A stretch of 64,000 bases of DNA from an uncultured Fodinibius sp. Lineage in GTDB: Bacteria > Bacteroidota > Rhodothermia > Balneolales > Balneolaceae. The notes under the pieces were generated by a model. The model saw only the letters and a list, made by a program, of their open reading frames with translations, was not told where the DNA came from and ran no database searches. Of this stretch, positions 20,442 through 30,677 are shown piece by piece. Numbering within the stretch: the stretch's first letter is position 1; each line of letters starts with the position of its first letter. The translations under genes and the position numbers were made by a program. The stretch covers positions 124,001-188,000 of the forward strand of contig CAJXMW010000005.1 of assembly GCA_913056235.1 (NCBI GenBank). Reading direction: 5' to 3'.

Positions 20442-21538
20442 GGTGACACCTCATTTAGTGGAATAGTAAACCAAACCTTGGTTCCTCCCTTTTCTTCGGA
20501 TTCAAACTGCAAGGTAGCTTCCTCACCGTAGCGTTTCTTCAGGTGTTTATTTGTGTTACGGATACCAATGCCATCAGACTCAGCCAACTTCTCGGGATTT
20601 GAAATACCCTGACCAGTATCAGCTACCTGTATTGCCATACCCTTTTGATTTCGAGAGATATCAATAGTAACCGCTCCGCCATCCTCAGCAGGCGCAACTC
20701 CATGCTTAACCGCATTTTCAACAATCGGCTGGATGGTCATCGGCGGAATTTCGACATTTGATAACCCCTCATCTACCTCGATCGCGTAACTCAGGCGATC
20801 CCCATAACGATGCTTTTCAAGCTCCAGGTACTTCTCCACAAATCCAACTTCCTCCTCCAGCGGTACCCGCTCTGTCTCGAAACTATCGAGCGAATACCGC
20901 AGCATCTCCGAGAGCATCGCAATCATGTTGCGGGTCTGTTCAACATCCCGCGAAACCATAGCATTAATGCTGTTCAGCGTGTTAAATAAGAAATGTGGAT
21001 TCAGTTGTGCCTTTAGATTCGCAATCTGCTGCTGGTTTGAGAGCTCCCTCAGCTGGGCCGCCTGTTGTTCGCGCTGCTTGAGCTTTTTTAAAGAATCAAT
21101 AACATGAATTATCGAAAAAGCTATGGCGTATTCAAGGTAGCCTGAAAACATCACCCAAACGCTATTTTTGAGAAAGCCGCCACCCTGTAGATACTGTAAC
21201 CCAAACAGCCAATCAAACAGTAACAGGTAACCGTAATACCAAGTCACTACAAAGAAAACCCCCGTTACCACATGCACACCAAGCTTGATCCAGCCGCTGA
21301 AGGCATGCATTTCACGAACAATAAAGTACCAACTGCCCAAGAGTAAAAGTCCCTTTATCGATGTGCTTAGTGCAGTCCCTATCAATGCCGGCAAAAACGG
21401 CACTCCTTCAACATTGGATAGCACCGCTGTATAAAACAGGGTGTATAAGAAAGCAATCAGCAGTGCCAACCCCACCCCCTTTCGGGATAGCGTTGGTTTG
21501 CCGGATTGATATTCAATCGTATCTAATGTCGCGTTCAT
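20438..21538 (-). CDS. LytS-type histidine kinase
   Basis: 366 aa; multi-TM N-terminus, LKAQLNPHFLFNTLNSINAMVSRD (His_kinase) and HATPase PIVENAVKHGVAP; overlaps RR start. Confidence 0.95.
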   Translation of the reverse strand: MNATLDTIEYQSGKPTLSRKGVGLALLIAFLYTLFYTAVLSNVEGVPFLPALIGTALSTSIKGLLLLGSWYFIVREMHAFSGWIKLGVHVVTGVFFVVTWYYGYLLLFDWLFGLQYLQGGGFLKNSVWVMFSGYLEYAIAFSIIHVIDSLKKLKQREQQAAQLRELSNQQQIANLKAQLNPHFLFNTLNSINAMVSRDVEQTRNMIAMLSEMLRYSLDSFETERVPLEEEVGFVEKYLELEKHRYGDRLSYAIEVDEGLSNVEIPPMTIQPIVENAVKHGVAPAEDGGAVTIDISRNQKGMAIQVADTGQGISNPEKLAESDGIGIRNTNKHLKKRYGEEATLQFESEEKGGTKVWFTIPLNEVSP

Positions 21539-21549
21539 AGCCCTTTAAC

Positions 21550-22440
21550 TTAGGAAAATACAACCGGAATTATCATGGTAACCCCGTGTACTACGGCCGG
21601 GGCCAGAAAGCTGCCGCCCTTTTCCCGGATTACCCCAAAACCAAGGCCAGCACAAAATGTCCAGAAACCCCATGACCACTGCATGGGATTTTCGCCCGGG
21701 CTTATCACGTGGGCCAATCCAAAAAGTGCCGATGCTATAATAATGCCCCAGCCAAAGTTTAGATTCAGAAATTCAAACGGTTTGCCGAAAGCCATATTTA
21801 ACCGTGACTGCATATATCCCCGGAAGAGAAACTCTTCAGCAAATCCGACAAACACAAGAGCAATAAGTATATCGCGGGCAATAGCATTCACTTGGTGCAA
21901 TACTGCAATCAGAGCTATCCCGCCCAGAAATATCCAGCCGGCAGTTCTGGCGTCCGATTTTGAGAAGGAGCTTTCCTCAACCGTTTGCTCGCCTTTCAAC
22001 ATCCACAACACAATAAGGGTCGCTGCTAGGTAAAAATGACCGATAATCACAGCACCGCCCCAGTCCGTAACCCCGAACCCCAAACTCTGGGCGACTGGGA
22101 ACCCAAAAGTGGCCAAAAACATGATTAGTAAAGACTTTCCACCATTTTTCAATGCTTTTTTGATCGCATTGTCGCTGAAAATGTTCGGGGTATTACGAAG
22201 GCCGTGCAGATAAAACATCAATACCCCCGTCAATCCCAAATAACAGGATATGCTCAGGATTGCGCGGCCAAAATTTGCCTTCTGCCAAGATTCAAAACCG
22301 GGGATCAGTTCAGAAATCCACATGAGGCCCACCACCGAGGTATATACTAGGACCACCTCGCTAACGGCCAGTAACTTGTTTTGACATTTAGCTCGTACTT
22401 CGCTCCTGACGGTTGTCATATCTACAGATTCCATGTCCAT
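21550..22440 (-). CDS. CPBP-family intramembrane glutamic endopeptidase
   Basis: 296 aa, polytopic; VFVGFAEEFLFRGYMQSRL (EExxxR) and SALFGLAHVIS motifs. Confidence 0.9.
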   Translation of the reverse strand: MDMESVDMTTVRSEVRAKCQNKLLAVSEVVLVYTSVVGLMWISELIPGFESWQKANFGRAILSISCYLGLTGVLMFYLHGLRNTPNIFSDNAIKKALKNGGKSLLIMFLATFGFPVAQSLGFGVTDWGGAVIIGHFYLAATLIVLWMLKGEQTVEESSFSKSDARTAGWIFLGGIALIAVLHQVNAIARDILIALVFVGFAEEFLFRGYMQSRLNMAFGKPFEFLNLNFGWGIIIASALFGLAHVISPGENPMQWSWGFWTFCAGLGFGVIREKGGSFLAPAVVHGVTMIIPVVFS

Positions 22441-22444
22441 AACT

Positions 22445-23212
22445 TTACTCGGCCTTTTTGTCTAACTCAGGAAGCAATTTCTTCTGCACCCACGGATATC
22501 CGGGTTTTACCTCCAGCGCTTTTTGGAAAGCCTCCCGCGCTTGATCATACTTTTCGGCCTGCATATATCCCTGACCAAGCCACGCATAGACCTCCGCATT
22601 GCCCCATCGGGGAGCGAACGCATTGGGCGGCTGCCAATTTTTATAAAGATCCACAGCTTTTTTAAATCCTTCGATAGCGCCCTCAGTACTACCTCCAAAC
22701 ATGGAAGGCTTAAATAGTTTGCCAATAGCATTAAGCATCACTACGTGGGGATTGTTGGGGGCTATGTCTAGGGCTTTTTCCATCGAAGCATCAGACTTGG
22801 GACCGTACTTCATGCCCGACAAAAAACCGGAGGCCTTGATGCCATAACAGCTACCCAACATTGCATGCGCCTCGGCAAACTGAGAATCCAGCTCAACTGC
22901 ACTCTCAAACATCTCCACCGCTTGATCAATATATTTTTCTTTTTGATCCTCACTAATATTGCTAAAAGAAGATTGCAGCCGGTAGTAGCTATACCCGCGA
23001 TAGTAATAGGCGTACTTTTGAACCTTTGAGTTCCCGCTCTCGGCTAAAGAAGTTAACCGATTATTCAGGGTGATCAACTTACCGGGTTGCAGTGAATCCA
23101 CCGCCGTTTCAATCGTCTGACGGATATCTGCGAACTGTTTAGCCTGGGCCGATAACTGATAAGGCAAATTTAGCATGCACAAACAAAGAAATATGCTTAC
23201 AAGATATTTCAT
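22445..23212 (-). CDS. TPR-repeat protein, exported
   Basis: 255 aa; signal peptide, TPR-like AQGYMQAEKYDQAREAFQKALEVKPGYPWVQ. Confidence 0.8.
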   Translation of the reverse strand: MKYLVSIFLCLCMLNLPYQLSAQAKQFADIRQTIETAVDSLQPGKLITLNNRLTSLAESGNSKVQKYAYYYRGYSYYRLQSSFSNISEDQKEKYIDQAVEMFESAVELDSQFAEAHAMLGSCYGIKASGFLSGMKYGPKSDASMEKALDIAPNNPHVVMLNAIGKLFKPSMFGGSTEGAIEGFKKAVDLYKNWQPPNAFAPRWGNAEVYAWLGQGYMQAEKYDQAREAFQKALEVKPGYPWVQKKLLPELDKKAE

Positions 23213-23224
23213 AGCTATTGGATT

Positions 23225-25486
23225 TTAGAGTTTTACATTAATGGTGACGCCGGCATACACAAACCGGCTGTAATCGCTGTATACAGGTTTCCGTTGGGAA
23301 TAATCGTTGTTGTAGGTATAATCCATTACGTTTTTCCGGTTCAACACATTGGATACCGAAGCGTAAAAGGTGACTGACCAATCTTCTCTGGGTATCCAAT
23401 AATAGCTGAAATTCAGATCCAGCCGGTGAAAGTTCGGCAGCCGCTGCGAGTGGACATGCCCTTCAATAGGAAGATGATAACCGCGCGATGTGGGCTCCGA
23501 ATTCACGACCGGTGTAAACGGTTGTCCGGTAGAGAATCGATAGGTTGCCCCACCGCTTAACATCCCAATGATTCGGGCCTTTGCCACCACGTTCAGATTA
23601 TGTGTAATATCAAAAGCCGAAGGAGCATACTCGTATTGGTACCCATGGGCTAGCTGGCGTGGATGTAGCCGCTTGGATCGCAGGAAGCTGTAAGAAATCC
23701 AGCCGTTGAACGGTGTTTTCAGAAAATCAGAATATTTGAAGAAGAAATCCGCACCGTAAGCTTCCCCATATCCCTTGTTGGATAAGTTCTGTTGCTCACT
23801 TTTGATGACCAAATCGTCATAAGACTTGTAATAGCCTTCCATCCGCAAGTGGTAAAGTTCTTTCTTAAATTCATAGCCCGCGATATAGTGCCACGCCTGT
23901 TGGACATCCAAGCCGGGATTTCCGGTGGAAGTATTGTACTGAAACGGCTCGGCATACTGATGGTAGCGTCCCACAGCCAGGCGAATTCCGTGATAGCTAC
24001 CCACCTGATATCGCAACGACATTCTGGGATCCAGGATCCAGTCTTCGGAATTATTTTCGTAATCCGTGCGGAGTCCCGTCTGTAACTTTAAGCCGGGTAA
24101 AAGCTGATATTCTGCTTCCACGTAGCCACCCAGCCGTTGTGTAGTAAAATTTTCATCCAGCGGTTGCAAGTTAGTCGAGGGATCCAAAATTTCGTCGTTA
24201 GTGGGCACCAAGCCTGTAAAACGATTACCGTAGCGCATCCACTCCATACCGGCATACCAGGTAACTCCTTTCATGCCTGAAAACTCCAGATCCGAGCGAA
24301 CTTTGTAGGTACGATCTTCCTCATCCATATCCAAGGCGCCAAACTGCTGGCTTTTCTGATATCGGTTAACCGATAAACTTGTTTTGAGCAACCAGTTCCC
24401 CCACAACTGCTTCCACTGTAAGTTGTGCAGTCTATTTTGCTCCTCACTATGAAAGGTACCCTCAAACGAAGGACGCGGTACCCGCACTCCCACGCGACTT
24501 GTATTCACATAATTAAATAGCTTAATAGTTGTCCCTTTGTAGGGTTTGGCGATCAGGCTCAAATTCCCATCTCTGCCCATGGGCGCCTGCTGAAACACCT
24601 CAGCCTTCCCGTTCACCTCAAACATAAAACGCGTTAGACTGCGATTGCCCGAAAACCGCACGCCCAGCTTACCGGGGATCACCGGCACCGATCCGCCGGC
24701 CGAAAGCGCCCCCAGCCCCACATTGGCATCCAATTGGGTAGTTTCGGGCATCCCTTTGGATTCCATGGCCAGCACCGCCGACAGCGCATTGCCATACTTG
24801 GCTGAAAACCCGCCGGTAGAAAAGTAGGTGCGCGATACCAGAAATGGTGGTATAGTACCAAATACCCCACCCGTCGGACTCTCGTATTTATACGGCTGCA
24901 CCACCGAAGCTTGGTCCAGAATGAACGACACCTCACTAACATCCCCGCCGCGAACAAATAATCCAGACCCATTATCGATATTGGAAACACCCGGGAAAGT
25001 TTTAAGGGCACGAAAAATATCAGCTGCCGCTCCCGGTGTCGTCACAACCTCGGTAGGCGATAAAGTCACGCCCTCCACCTCCCCGGTCGTAAAAGCGCTG
25101 GCCGTAACGGTGGCCTCTCCGATAGACACTTTTTCGATTGGAAGATCAAAATTCAGCTCAACGGTTTTCCCTTTTTGAAACGTAACTTCTTTTTCAACGG
25201 TTTGATACCCAACCATCGAGGCCGTAATTACGACTGCACCAGTTGTATCGGCCCTGAACTGAAACCGTCCTTGCTGATCCGTTGCAGCCCCCATAGTACT
25301 TCCCTTGACCATTACATGAGCAAGGTGGAGTGGGACATCTTTTGTGGTCGTTACCTTTCCTTTAATTACTGCAAATCCCTGAGCAGTAGCAGACTCGATG
25401 TCAACCCCTAGAACTAAGACTAATAAAACTATGAACGATGTTATAATATGTCGTTGAGCACGAAACATGTTGTTGCTTTCGATCAT
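23225..25486 (-). CDS. TonB-dependent receptor with carboxypeptidase-regulatory-like N-terminal domain
   Basis: 753 aa; VIKGKVTTTKDVPLHLAHVMVKGSTMGAATDQQGRF, plug region GLFVRGGDVSEVSFILDQASVVQPY, C-terminal beta strand FVYAGVTINVKL. Confidence 0.92.
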   Translation of the reverse strand: MIESNNMFRAQRHIITSFIVLLVLVLGVDIESATAQGFAVIKGKVTTTKDVPLHLAHVMVKGSTMGAATDQQGRFQFRADTTGAVVITASMVGYQTVEKEVTFQKGKTVELNFDLPIEKVSIGEATVTASAFTTGEVEGVTLSPTEVVTTPGAAADIFRALKTFPGVSNIDNGSGLFVRGGDVSEVSFILDQASVVQPYKYESPTGGVFGTIPPFLVSRTYFSTGGFSAKYGNALSAVLAMESKGMPETTQLDANVGLGALSAGGSVPVIPGKLGVRFSGNRSLTRFMFEVNGKAEVFQQAPMGRDGNLSLIAKPYKGTTIKLFNYVNTSRVGVRVPRPSFEGTFHSEEQNRLHNLQWKQLWGNWLLKTSLSVNRYQKSQQFGALDMDEEDRTYKVRSDLEFSGMKGVTWYAGMEWMRYGNRFTGLVPTNDEILDPSTNLQPLDENFTTQRLGGYVEAEYQLLPGLKLQTGLRTDYENNSEDWILDPRMSLRYQVGSYHGIRLAVGRYHQYAEPFQYNTSTGNPGLDVQQAWHYIAGYEFKKELYHLRMEGYYKSYDDLVIKSEQQNLSNKGYGEAYGADFFFKYSDFLKTPFNGWISYSFLRSKRLHPRQLAHGYQYEYAPSAFDITHNLNVVAKARIIGMLSGGATYRFSTGQPFTPVVNSEPTSRGYHLPIEGHVHSQRLPNFHRLDLNFSYYWIPREDWSVTFYASVSNVLNRKNVMDYTYNNDYSQRKPVYSDYSRFVYAGVTINVKL

Positions 25487-25753
25487 AATTCGTCCATAGA
25501 CTAAGCAACAGTATTATATTTTACCTACTAAAATCGATGAGTTGCAGAATTAGTCGATAAGGCTCAAAAATAGGAATGGAGCGTATGAGGGCAGGAATAT
25601 AATTTTTGTTTAGAAATTGAGATGGACATTCCAATAACTTCATCGTATCTTATAACATAATTTTAATTCCCACCTTTAAAGGATATCCTGAGAATTGGTT
25701 CTCAATTCATTAGACGGATAAACTCTAAGGTGAACAAAACAATACTAGTATAC

Positions 25754-25972
25754 ATGTCACAACAAGGTAAAGTTAAATGGTTCGACGTTGAAAAAGGATA
25801 CGGATTTATCGAACCTGAGGACGGAAGCAAGGATGTATTCGTCCACCGCAACAACGTAGAAAATTTAGACTATAATCAAGGCCTCGAAGACGGAGAGAAT
25901 GTTGAATTCGACGTCGAAGAAACCGACAAAGGTTTGAGTGCTGTTGAAGTACGTAGCCTTGATTACAAGTAG
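25754..25972 (+). CDS. Cold-shock domain protein
   Basis: MSQQGKVKWFDVEKGYGFIEPEDGSKDVFVHRNNVENL; canonical CSD; internal start in ORF 25730..25972. Confidence 0.95.
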   Translation: MSQQGKVKWFDVEKGYGFIEPEDGSKDVFVHRNNVENLDYNQGLEDGENVEFDVEETDKGLSAVEVRSLDYK

Positions 25973-25999
25973 TTTGTAGCCAACATTTGGTTTAGCAAA

Positions 26000-26026
26000 A
26001 GCCCGCTTTTCCAAGCGGGCTTTTTT
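26000..26026 (+). terminator. Intrinsic terminator of cold-shock gene
   Basis: AGCCCGCTT-ttcc-AAGCGGGCT followed by TTTTT. Confidence 0.9.
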
Positions 26027-26190
26027 ATTGTACATCGAGAAGATCGAGAGAACTCAATCCCCCGGAAGGAACATTTTAATCGCTTTTTAGTGCAACCAAT
26101 ATTATTGTGATTTCGTAACATCACGATTATTGTTAGATCACATAGAAATGAGAAGTTCTGTATCCGAACAATGCTCAAATAAATAGACGA

Positions 26191-26427
26191 ATGCATCAAT
26201 CACCATCCGAAATTCTACAAGACTATTTACAGTTATACCACATAACCCCGCAACAATTTGCACGTCTATCCGGCATGCCCATAAGCGAAGTACGAGGCCT
26301 TCTTGAAGGAAGCCTCGCATTTACAGAACTCCGGGCCAATCACCTTGCTGCTGTTTTTAATACTCCTACTAACATCTGGCTCAGCGGCCGAACCAAGAAG
26401 TCGAAACCCACAACGTCGCTGGTATAA
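26191..26427 (+). CDS. HigA/XRE-like DNA-binding protein (orphan antitoxin-like)
   Basis: 78 aa; PSEILQDYLQLYHITPQQFARLSGMPISEVRGLLEGSLAFTELRANHLAAVFNTPTNIWL; no toxin-like ORF adjacent. Confidence 0.7.
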   Translation: MHQSPSEILQDYLQLYHITPQQFARLSGMPISEVRGLLEGSLAFTELRANHLAAVFNTPTNIWLSGRTKKSKPTTSLV

Positions 26428-26438
26428 TTAGACACCCC

Positions 26439-26740
26439 CTATTTTTTCCGCCGGATCCTTATGTCGCGGTGAACATCTCCTTCGATATCTTCAATGTGAT
26501 GCAGGTGAAAGACATTAGCTATAAAAAGCGTTGCCAGAGTTCCCATCATAGCAAAAAGAGCACTCCGGTAAGCTGCAAATACACCCCAAGCATTCCTATC
26601 ACAACCGCTCCAAAAGTCCCCCATACAATATTACTAACCAGCGTTATGCCTTCATGACCTACCCAATAAGCAACAATCCACCTGGTGGTAGCTCCAAGTA
26701 GAAATAGCCCAAAAATTGTAGTAGCACTAATCGTTTCCAT
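26439..26740 (-). pseudogene. GlsB/YeaQ/YmgE-like small membrane protein split by a -1 frame change
   Basis: ORFs 26546..26740 (...GMLGVYLQLTGVLFLL*) and 26439..26624 (...ALFAMMGTLATLFIANVFHLHHIEDIEGDVHRD...) join into one ~99 aa product if the T5 run (A5 on + strand at 26553-26557) were T6. Confidence 0.65.
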
Positions 26741-27017
26741 AGCATTTGGGATATGATGTTATCAGTACTCTCAACCTATTAACCTTATGCTGATAAACAT
26801 GTAAGGAAATCCCGCTATTCTGCCTCGTTGGTTATCGTACATCATAAGTCGTTGATGTTATCTCACTTAGCGTAGCCTCTTGCAATTACCGCTAGACCCT
26901 GAATTATTAATATTTCTGGCAACCGCATATTTTGCTTCCGCAGGATTCTTAATCTCAGTAACTTTATTGTTGCAGTCTACCTATGACCTGCAAACTAATA
27001 ATCCTAGGAGTATAGAA

Positions 27018-27875
27018 ATGAAAAAGACAATTCTGTTACTAATTATGGCGGTGTGGTGGGCAGGAAACACCTATGCCCAGTCACCGTGGTTGAGTGATAC
27101 TCGTCTTTCTTCAATATCACTCGAATGGGACAAACCCCTGTTCGATGATCGGACCTTTGATCGCAGTGATGTGTCCAACGCAAGCTCAGTACTGTTTCTG
27201 AGTGGTCGTATCAGGGTAAATGACAATTTCCGCTTTGTGGCTGAATTACCCGTCTCTAATTTTGGATATCAAGGCAACAATCCATTTGGTGGTGATGACA
27301 ACAGTACCGTTATCGGCAACATCTATGCCGGTGGCATCTACGACGTAAATACTGGAAATCCTAACACCCATTCCTTTATTGAACTGGGAGTTCGCATTCC
27401 TACTACGCCTGACCCACGAACCAATAAGCGGTTTGGCAGCAGCACGGGCAGATTTTCAGAACTTGAGCGTCAAGAAGCTTTTGGCTCGGATCAATGGTCG
27501 GTTCCGTTGATTGGAAACTATGTAACAACGGTTAGTGACCCGTTCGCAGTTAAATTCCGACTTGGAACGGTTTACGACCTTTTCGTAGATAACCTCAAGA
27601 ATCTGGACAACCAGCTACACTTGCTATATAGATTGTCTGCGATGTATCGACCGACAAACTTTGAAGCTTATCTCGGATTCTCCGGACGTAATCAATATGC
27701 CGGTTTACCTTCAGGAATTGATTTCTGGGATAGCGGCCTGACGCAGCTTCGAGCTGGAATAGCACGGCCGTTTCAAAACATCACCCCAGGCGTATATGTC
27801 CGAAAGCCACTAGGCGACAACTACAATCGAGCACTCGATTTTGCCTACGGTTTCAGTATTGAAATCCGTGGCTAA
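27018..27875 (+). CDS. Outer-membrane protein, exported
   Basis: Likely start ATG 27018 after AGGAG; signal peptide MKKTILLLIMAVWWAGNTYAQ; beta-barrel-like pattern ending FAYGFSIEIRG. Confidence 0.7.
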   Translation: MKKTILLLIMAVWWAGNTYAQSPWLSDTRLSSISLEWDKPLFDDRTFDRSDVSNASSVLFLSGRIRVNDNFRFVAELPVSNFGYQGNNPFGGDDNSTVIGNIYAGGIYDVNTGNPNTHSFIELGVRIPTTPDPRTNKRFGSSTGRFSELERQEAFGSDQWSVPLIGNYVTTVSDPFAVKFRLGTVYDLFVDNLKNLDNQLHLLYRLSAMYRPTNFEAYLGFSGRNQYAGLPSGIDFWDSGLTQLRAGIARPFQNITPGVYVRKPLGDNYNRALDFAYGFSIEIRG

Positions 27876-27899
27876 TTAACCAACTTTATCCTTGGTATT

Positions 27900-27930
27900 T
27901 AGGGCCGGTGACGACGAGTTGCCGGCCCTA
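27900..27930. terminator. Hairpin between convergent genes
   Basis: TAGGGCCGG-tgacgacgagttg-CCGGCCCTA. Confidence 0.7.
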
Positions 27931-27937
27931 ACTTTTG

Positions 27938-29059
27938 CTACAAACTCTTGCGGTAGGTCCGGCGTCGTTTGTGAAGCCTGTTCTCGTACCTATTCCAGAG
28001 AGCCTGGATATCATCGTTGTCTTCAAGCTCGGGATTAGTCTCCACTTTTGTAATGCCGCGCCGGTTAAACATCTCATTCATCTCCTTGAAAATGATGGAG
28101 GTTAGCCCCTTGCCCTGGTACTTCGGCTCAATGCCGATCAGGTAAAAAGCCGCCCGATTATGAAAATAACGCGCCTTTAGCAGATGTAACCATCCAAACG
28201 GAAACAAGTGACCATTGGCTTTCTGCAGCGCTTTTGAGAACGAAGGCATGGTAATGGCAAATGCTACCAGATTTCCGTCATCGTCAGCCACACAATTAAT
28301 AAAGTCAGGATGGAGATAGCGAAAAAACTTATCTTTATAATATGAAACATGTGTTTCCTGAATGGGTACGAAGGTACTGAGATCACTGTAGGTTTTGTTA
28401 ATCAGATCGAACATCTCATCGGCATGATCAATAATTTCCCGGGTATTTGAAAACCGAACCACCTGAAGGTCGTACTTCTCGAGTATCAGATTCGAAAATC
28501 GTTGTACTTTTTCCGAAGGTCCATCCTCCGGAATCTTGATTTCAAACTCAACCCACTCCTTTTCTTTAACCATTCCCAGCTCCTCAAAATGCTTACTATA
28601 ATATGGCAAACTGTACCAGGTAATCATGGTATTCAACTCATCAAAGCCCTCCACAAGCACTCCCGCCTTATCCATATTGGAAAATCCGAGCGGCCCTTCC
28701 ATAAACTCCAAATCATTTTCTCGTCCTACTTCTGCCACGCGCTGCAGCAGCGCTTCCGTAACCGCTAGATCATCAACAGCATCGAACCAGCCAAACCGTA
28801 TTTTGGGCTTTCCCTGCTCGTTCACCTCCAGCCAGTTTATAATAGCAGCCACCCGGCCCACTGGTTTGTCGTCTTTATAAGCCATAAAAAAACGGGCCTC
28901 GGCATTCCTTCGAACAGGGTTTTTTTCGGGGTCAAAACTTTCTAATTCCTCCGAAATAATAGGAGGAGCCCAGTACGGGTTATCCTTTAAATTTGAAAAC
29001 TGGAATTTTACAAACTCCCTGAGCTGAGCAGTCGTTTTCAATTCCTCTATTTCGATCAT
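27938..29059 (-). CDS. GNAT-fold acyltransferase-like protein
   Basis: 373 aa; FFMAYKDDKPVGRVAAIIN, FYLIGIEPKYQGKGLTSIIFKEM (Q/RxxGxG/A-like). Confidence 0.75.
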   Translation of the reverse strand: MIEIEELKTTAQLREFVKFQFSNLKDNPYWAPPIISEELESFDPEKNPVRRNAEARFFMAYKDDKPVGRVAAIINWLEVNEQGKPKIRFGWFDAVDDLAVTEALLQRVAEVGRENDLEFMEGPLGFSNMDKAGVLVEGFDELNTMITWYSLPYYSKHFEELGMVKEKEWVEFEIKIPEDGPSEKVQRFSNLILEKYDLQVVRFSNTREIIDHADEMFDLINKTYSDLSTFVPIQETHVSYYKDKFFRYLHPDFINCVADDDGNLVAFAITMPSFSKALQKANGHLFPFGWLHLLKARYFHNRAAFYLIGIEPKYQGKGLTSIIFKEMNEMFNRRGITKVETNPELEDNDDIQALWNRYENRLHKRRRTYRKSL

Positions 29060-29420
29060 GAGTCACTTTTTATTACTGGAATGTGGCCAAAAGCCTGTCT
29101 GATGATAATCATTTTTTCTGTTCCTATGATAATCAATAGCAATAGAAATGAACAATGATTTTTTGCTGTGCGTTGCTGTAAAAATTACGGGACTATCAGA
29201 CAAACATCACGATAAGCACTATCGGCATCCCAAAAAATTAGTTCATCGATGCATTACATACGTGGCGCATTATTTAAAGATACAGCAGCACTGTCCTGTC
29301 AAGGATTTAATCGATCCTGCAGAAACAGGCCCCGCCTGCATGTAAGGTATTTCCCTATTTTTTCTAGCTCAAAAACTATATAGACTATGCATAACCTTCT
29401 AATTTTAAAGGGATAGCAAT

Positions 29421-29993
29421 ATGAAAATATTAAAAATCATCGGGATTGTTGTTTTAGTACTGGTAGTGCTTTTCTTTGGGATCGCGATGTTTCTGCCTTC
29501 GAAGGTGCATGTTGAGCGCTCGCTGATAATACCGGCCTCCAGTGAGGTGGTTTTCGACCAGGTTAACGATTTACGCAACTGGAAAAACTGGTCGCCCTGG
29601 CACCAGATGGATCCGGATATGAAAATCACTTATAAGGGATTTCTACAAGGAGAGGGCGCTTCCTATCAATGGGAAAGCAATAAAGTTGGAAATGGCAAAC
29701 TCACCATTACTGAAAGCCATCCACACCAATATATTGCCACAGAAATGGATTTTATGGAAGAAGGCAATGCTATGGGATATTACAGGTTTGAACCAACCAA
29801 TGAAGGCACCCAGGTCACTTGGGTCTTTGAAACCGATATGGGGAGCGATCCCGTTGACAAATATATCGGGCTCATGATGGACAGCATGATTGGTTCGGAT
29901 TTTGAAAAGGGGTTGAACAATTTGAAAAAACACGTTAAAAAAATGCCGTCAACTATGATGACCGGAGACACACCGGTGGAAACGACCAATTAG
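29421..29993 (+). CDS. SRPBCC (START-like) family protein with N-terminal TM segment
   Basis: 190 aa; VHVERSLIIPASSEVVFDQVNDLRNWKNWSPWHQMDPDMKITYKG. Confidence 0.88.
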   Translation: MKILKIIGIVVLVLVVLFFGIAMFLPSKVHVERSLIIPASSEVVFDQVNDLRNWKNWSPWHQMDPDMKITYKGFLQGEGASYQWESNKVGNGKLTITESHPHQYIATEMDFMEEGNAMGYYRFEPTNEGTQVTWVFETDMGSDPVDKYIGLMMDSMIGSDFEKGLNNLKKHVKKMPSTMMTGDTPVETTN

Positions 29994-30170
29994 TTCCACT
30001 GATTGTAGAAATAATATACAATACGTCATACGTTCTATTGAGAGGTATGGCGTTTTAGTATCGTTCCTTTCCCCTACAAAGAGGCACAAGCTTACACTAC
30101 GGTCTACAACTTTTAACCCTTTCGATCCCTTCTCTTAAAGAACTTATCGTATGGCTGTAATATATCACCA

Positions 30171-30677
30171 ATGATCTATAGCATGGAACCTATTACTTCG
30201 GTTAAGGAATTATATCTCAAATTCATCAGTGATATCTATCACGGTGAAGTACTGTTGGTCCCTGAACTGCGTTTCTTCATTGAACAGTCCAAATCTGTAG
30301 AGCTTCAAAAAATAATCAAGAAACATCTGTACAATACCCGTTCCCATACCGATCAGCTCGAAGAGCTCCAAAAAAATATACTCACCAATATTCTTCGCGA
30401 ACACTGCCGAACGATGAAATCCATGATTCTTGAAAGCAAAGAGCTGGTTGATCGCTGTACCGACGCCAATACGTGGGAACGCGCCATTGTGGGATTATTA
30501 CATCGCATTACAAATTGCCTGTCAACGGCATATCAAATACTGATTGCCATGGCCGATGAACTTGACTTGCCCCACATCACCAAAAAATACTACAACACCA
30601 CCTGGAAGAGGAACGCATATTGGAGTACCAGACTCTATTCCAGGAATTTAACCTTCAAAAGAAACTATGATGACTAA
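30171..30677 (+). CDS. Divergent DUF892/YciF-like helical-bundle protein
   Basis: 168 aa; alignable by eye to the next gene (LYLKFISDIYHGE..., KKHLYNTRSHTDQLEELQ...); overlaps 30667 ORF. Confidence 0.65.
   Translation: MIYSMEPITSVKELYLKFISDIYHGEVLLVPELRFFIEQSKSVELQKIIKKHLYNTRSHTDQLEELQKNILTNILREHCRTMKSMILESKELVDRCTDANTWERAIVGLLHRITNCLSTAYQILIAMADELDLPHITKKYYNTTWKRNAYWSTRLYSRNLTFKRNYDD

Noticed and set aside
26191-26427. Complete HigBA toxin-antitoxin system
   Set aside because: Only the HigA-like HTH ORF is present; no HigB-like ORF on either side.
29148-29345. 65-aa plus-strand ORF upstream of the SRPBCC gene
   Set aside because: No recognisable features; likely intergenic.
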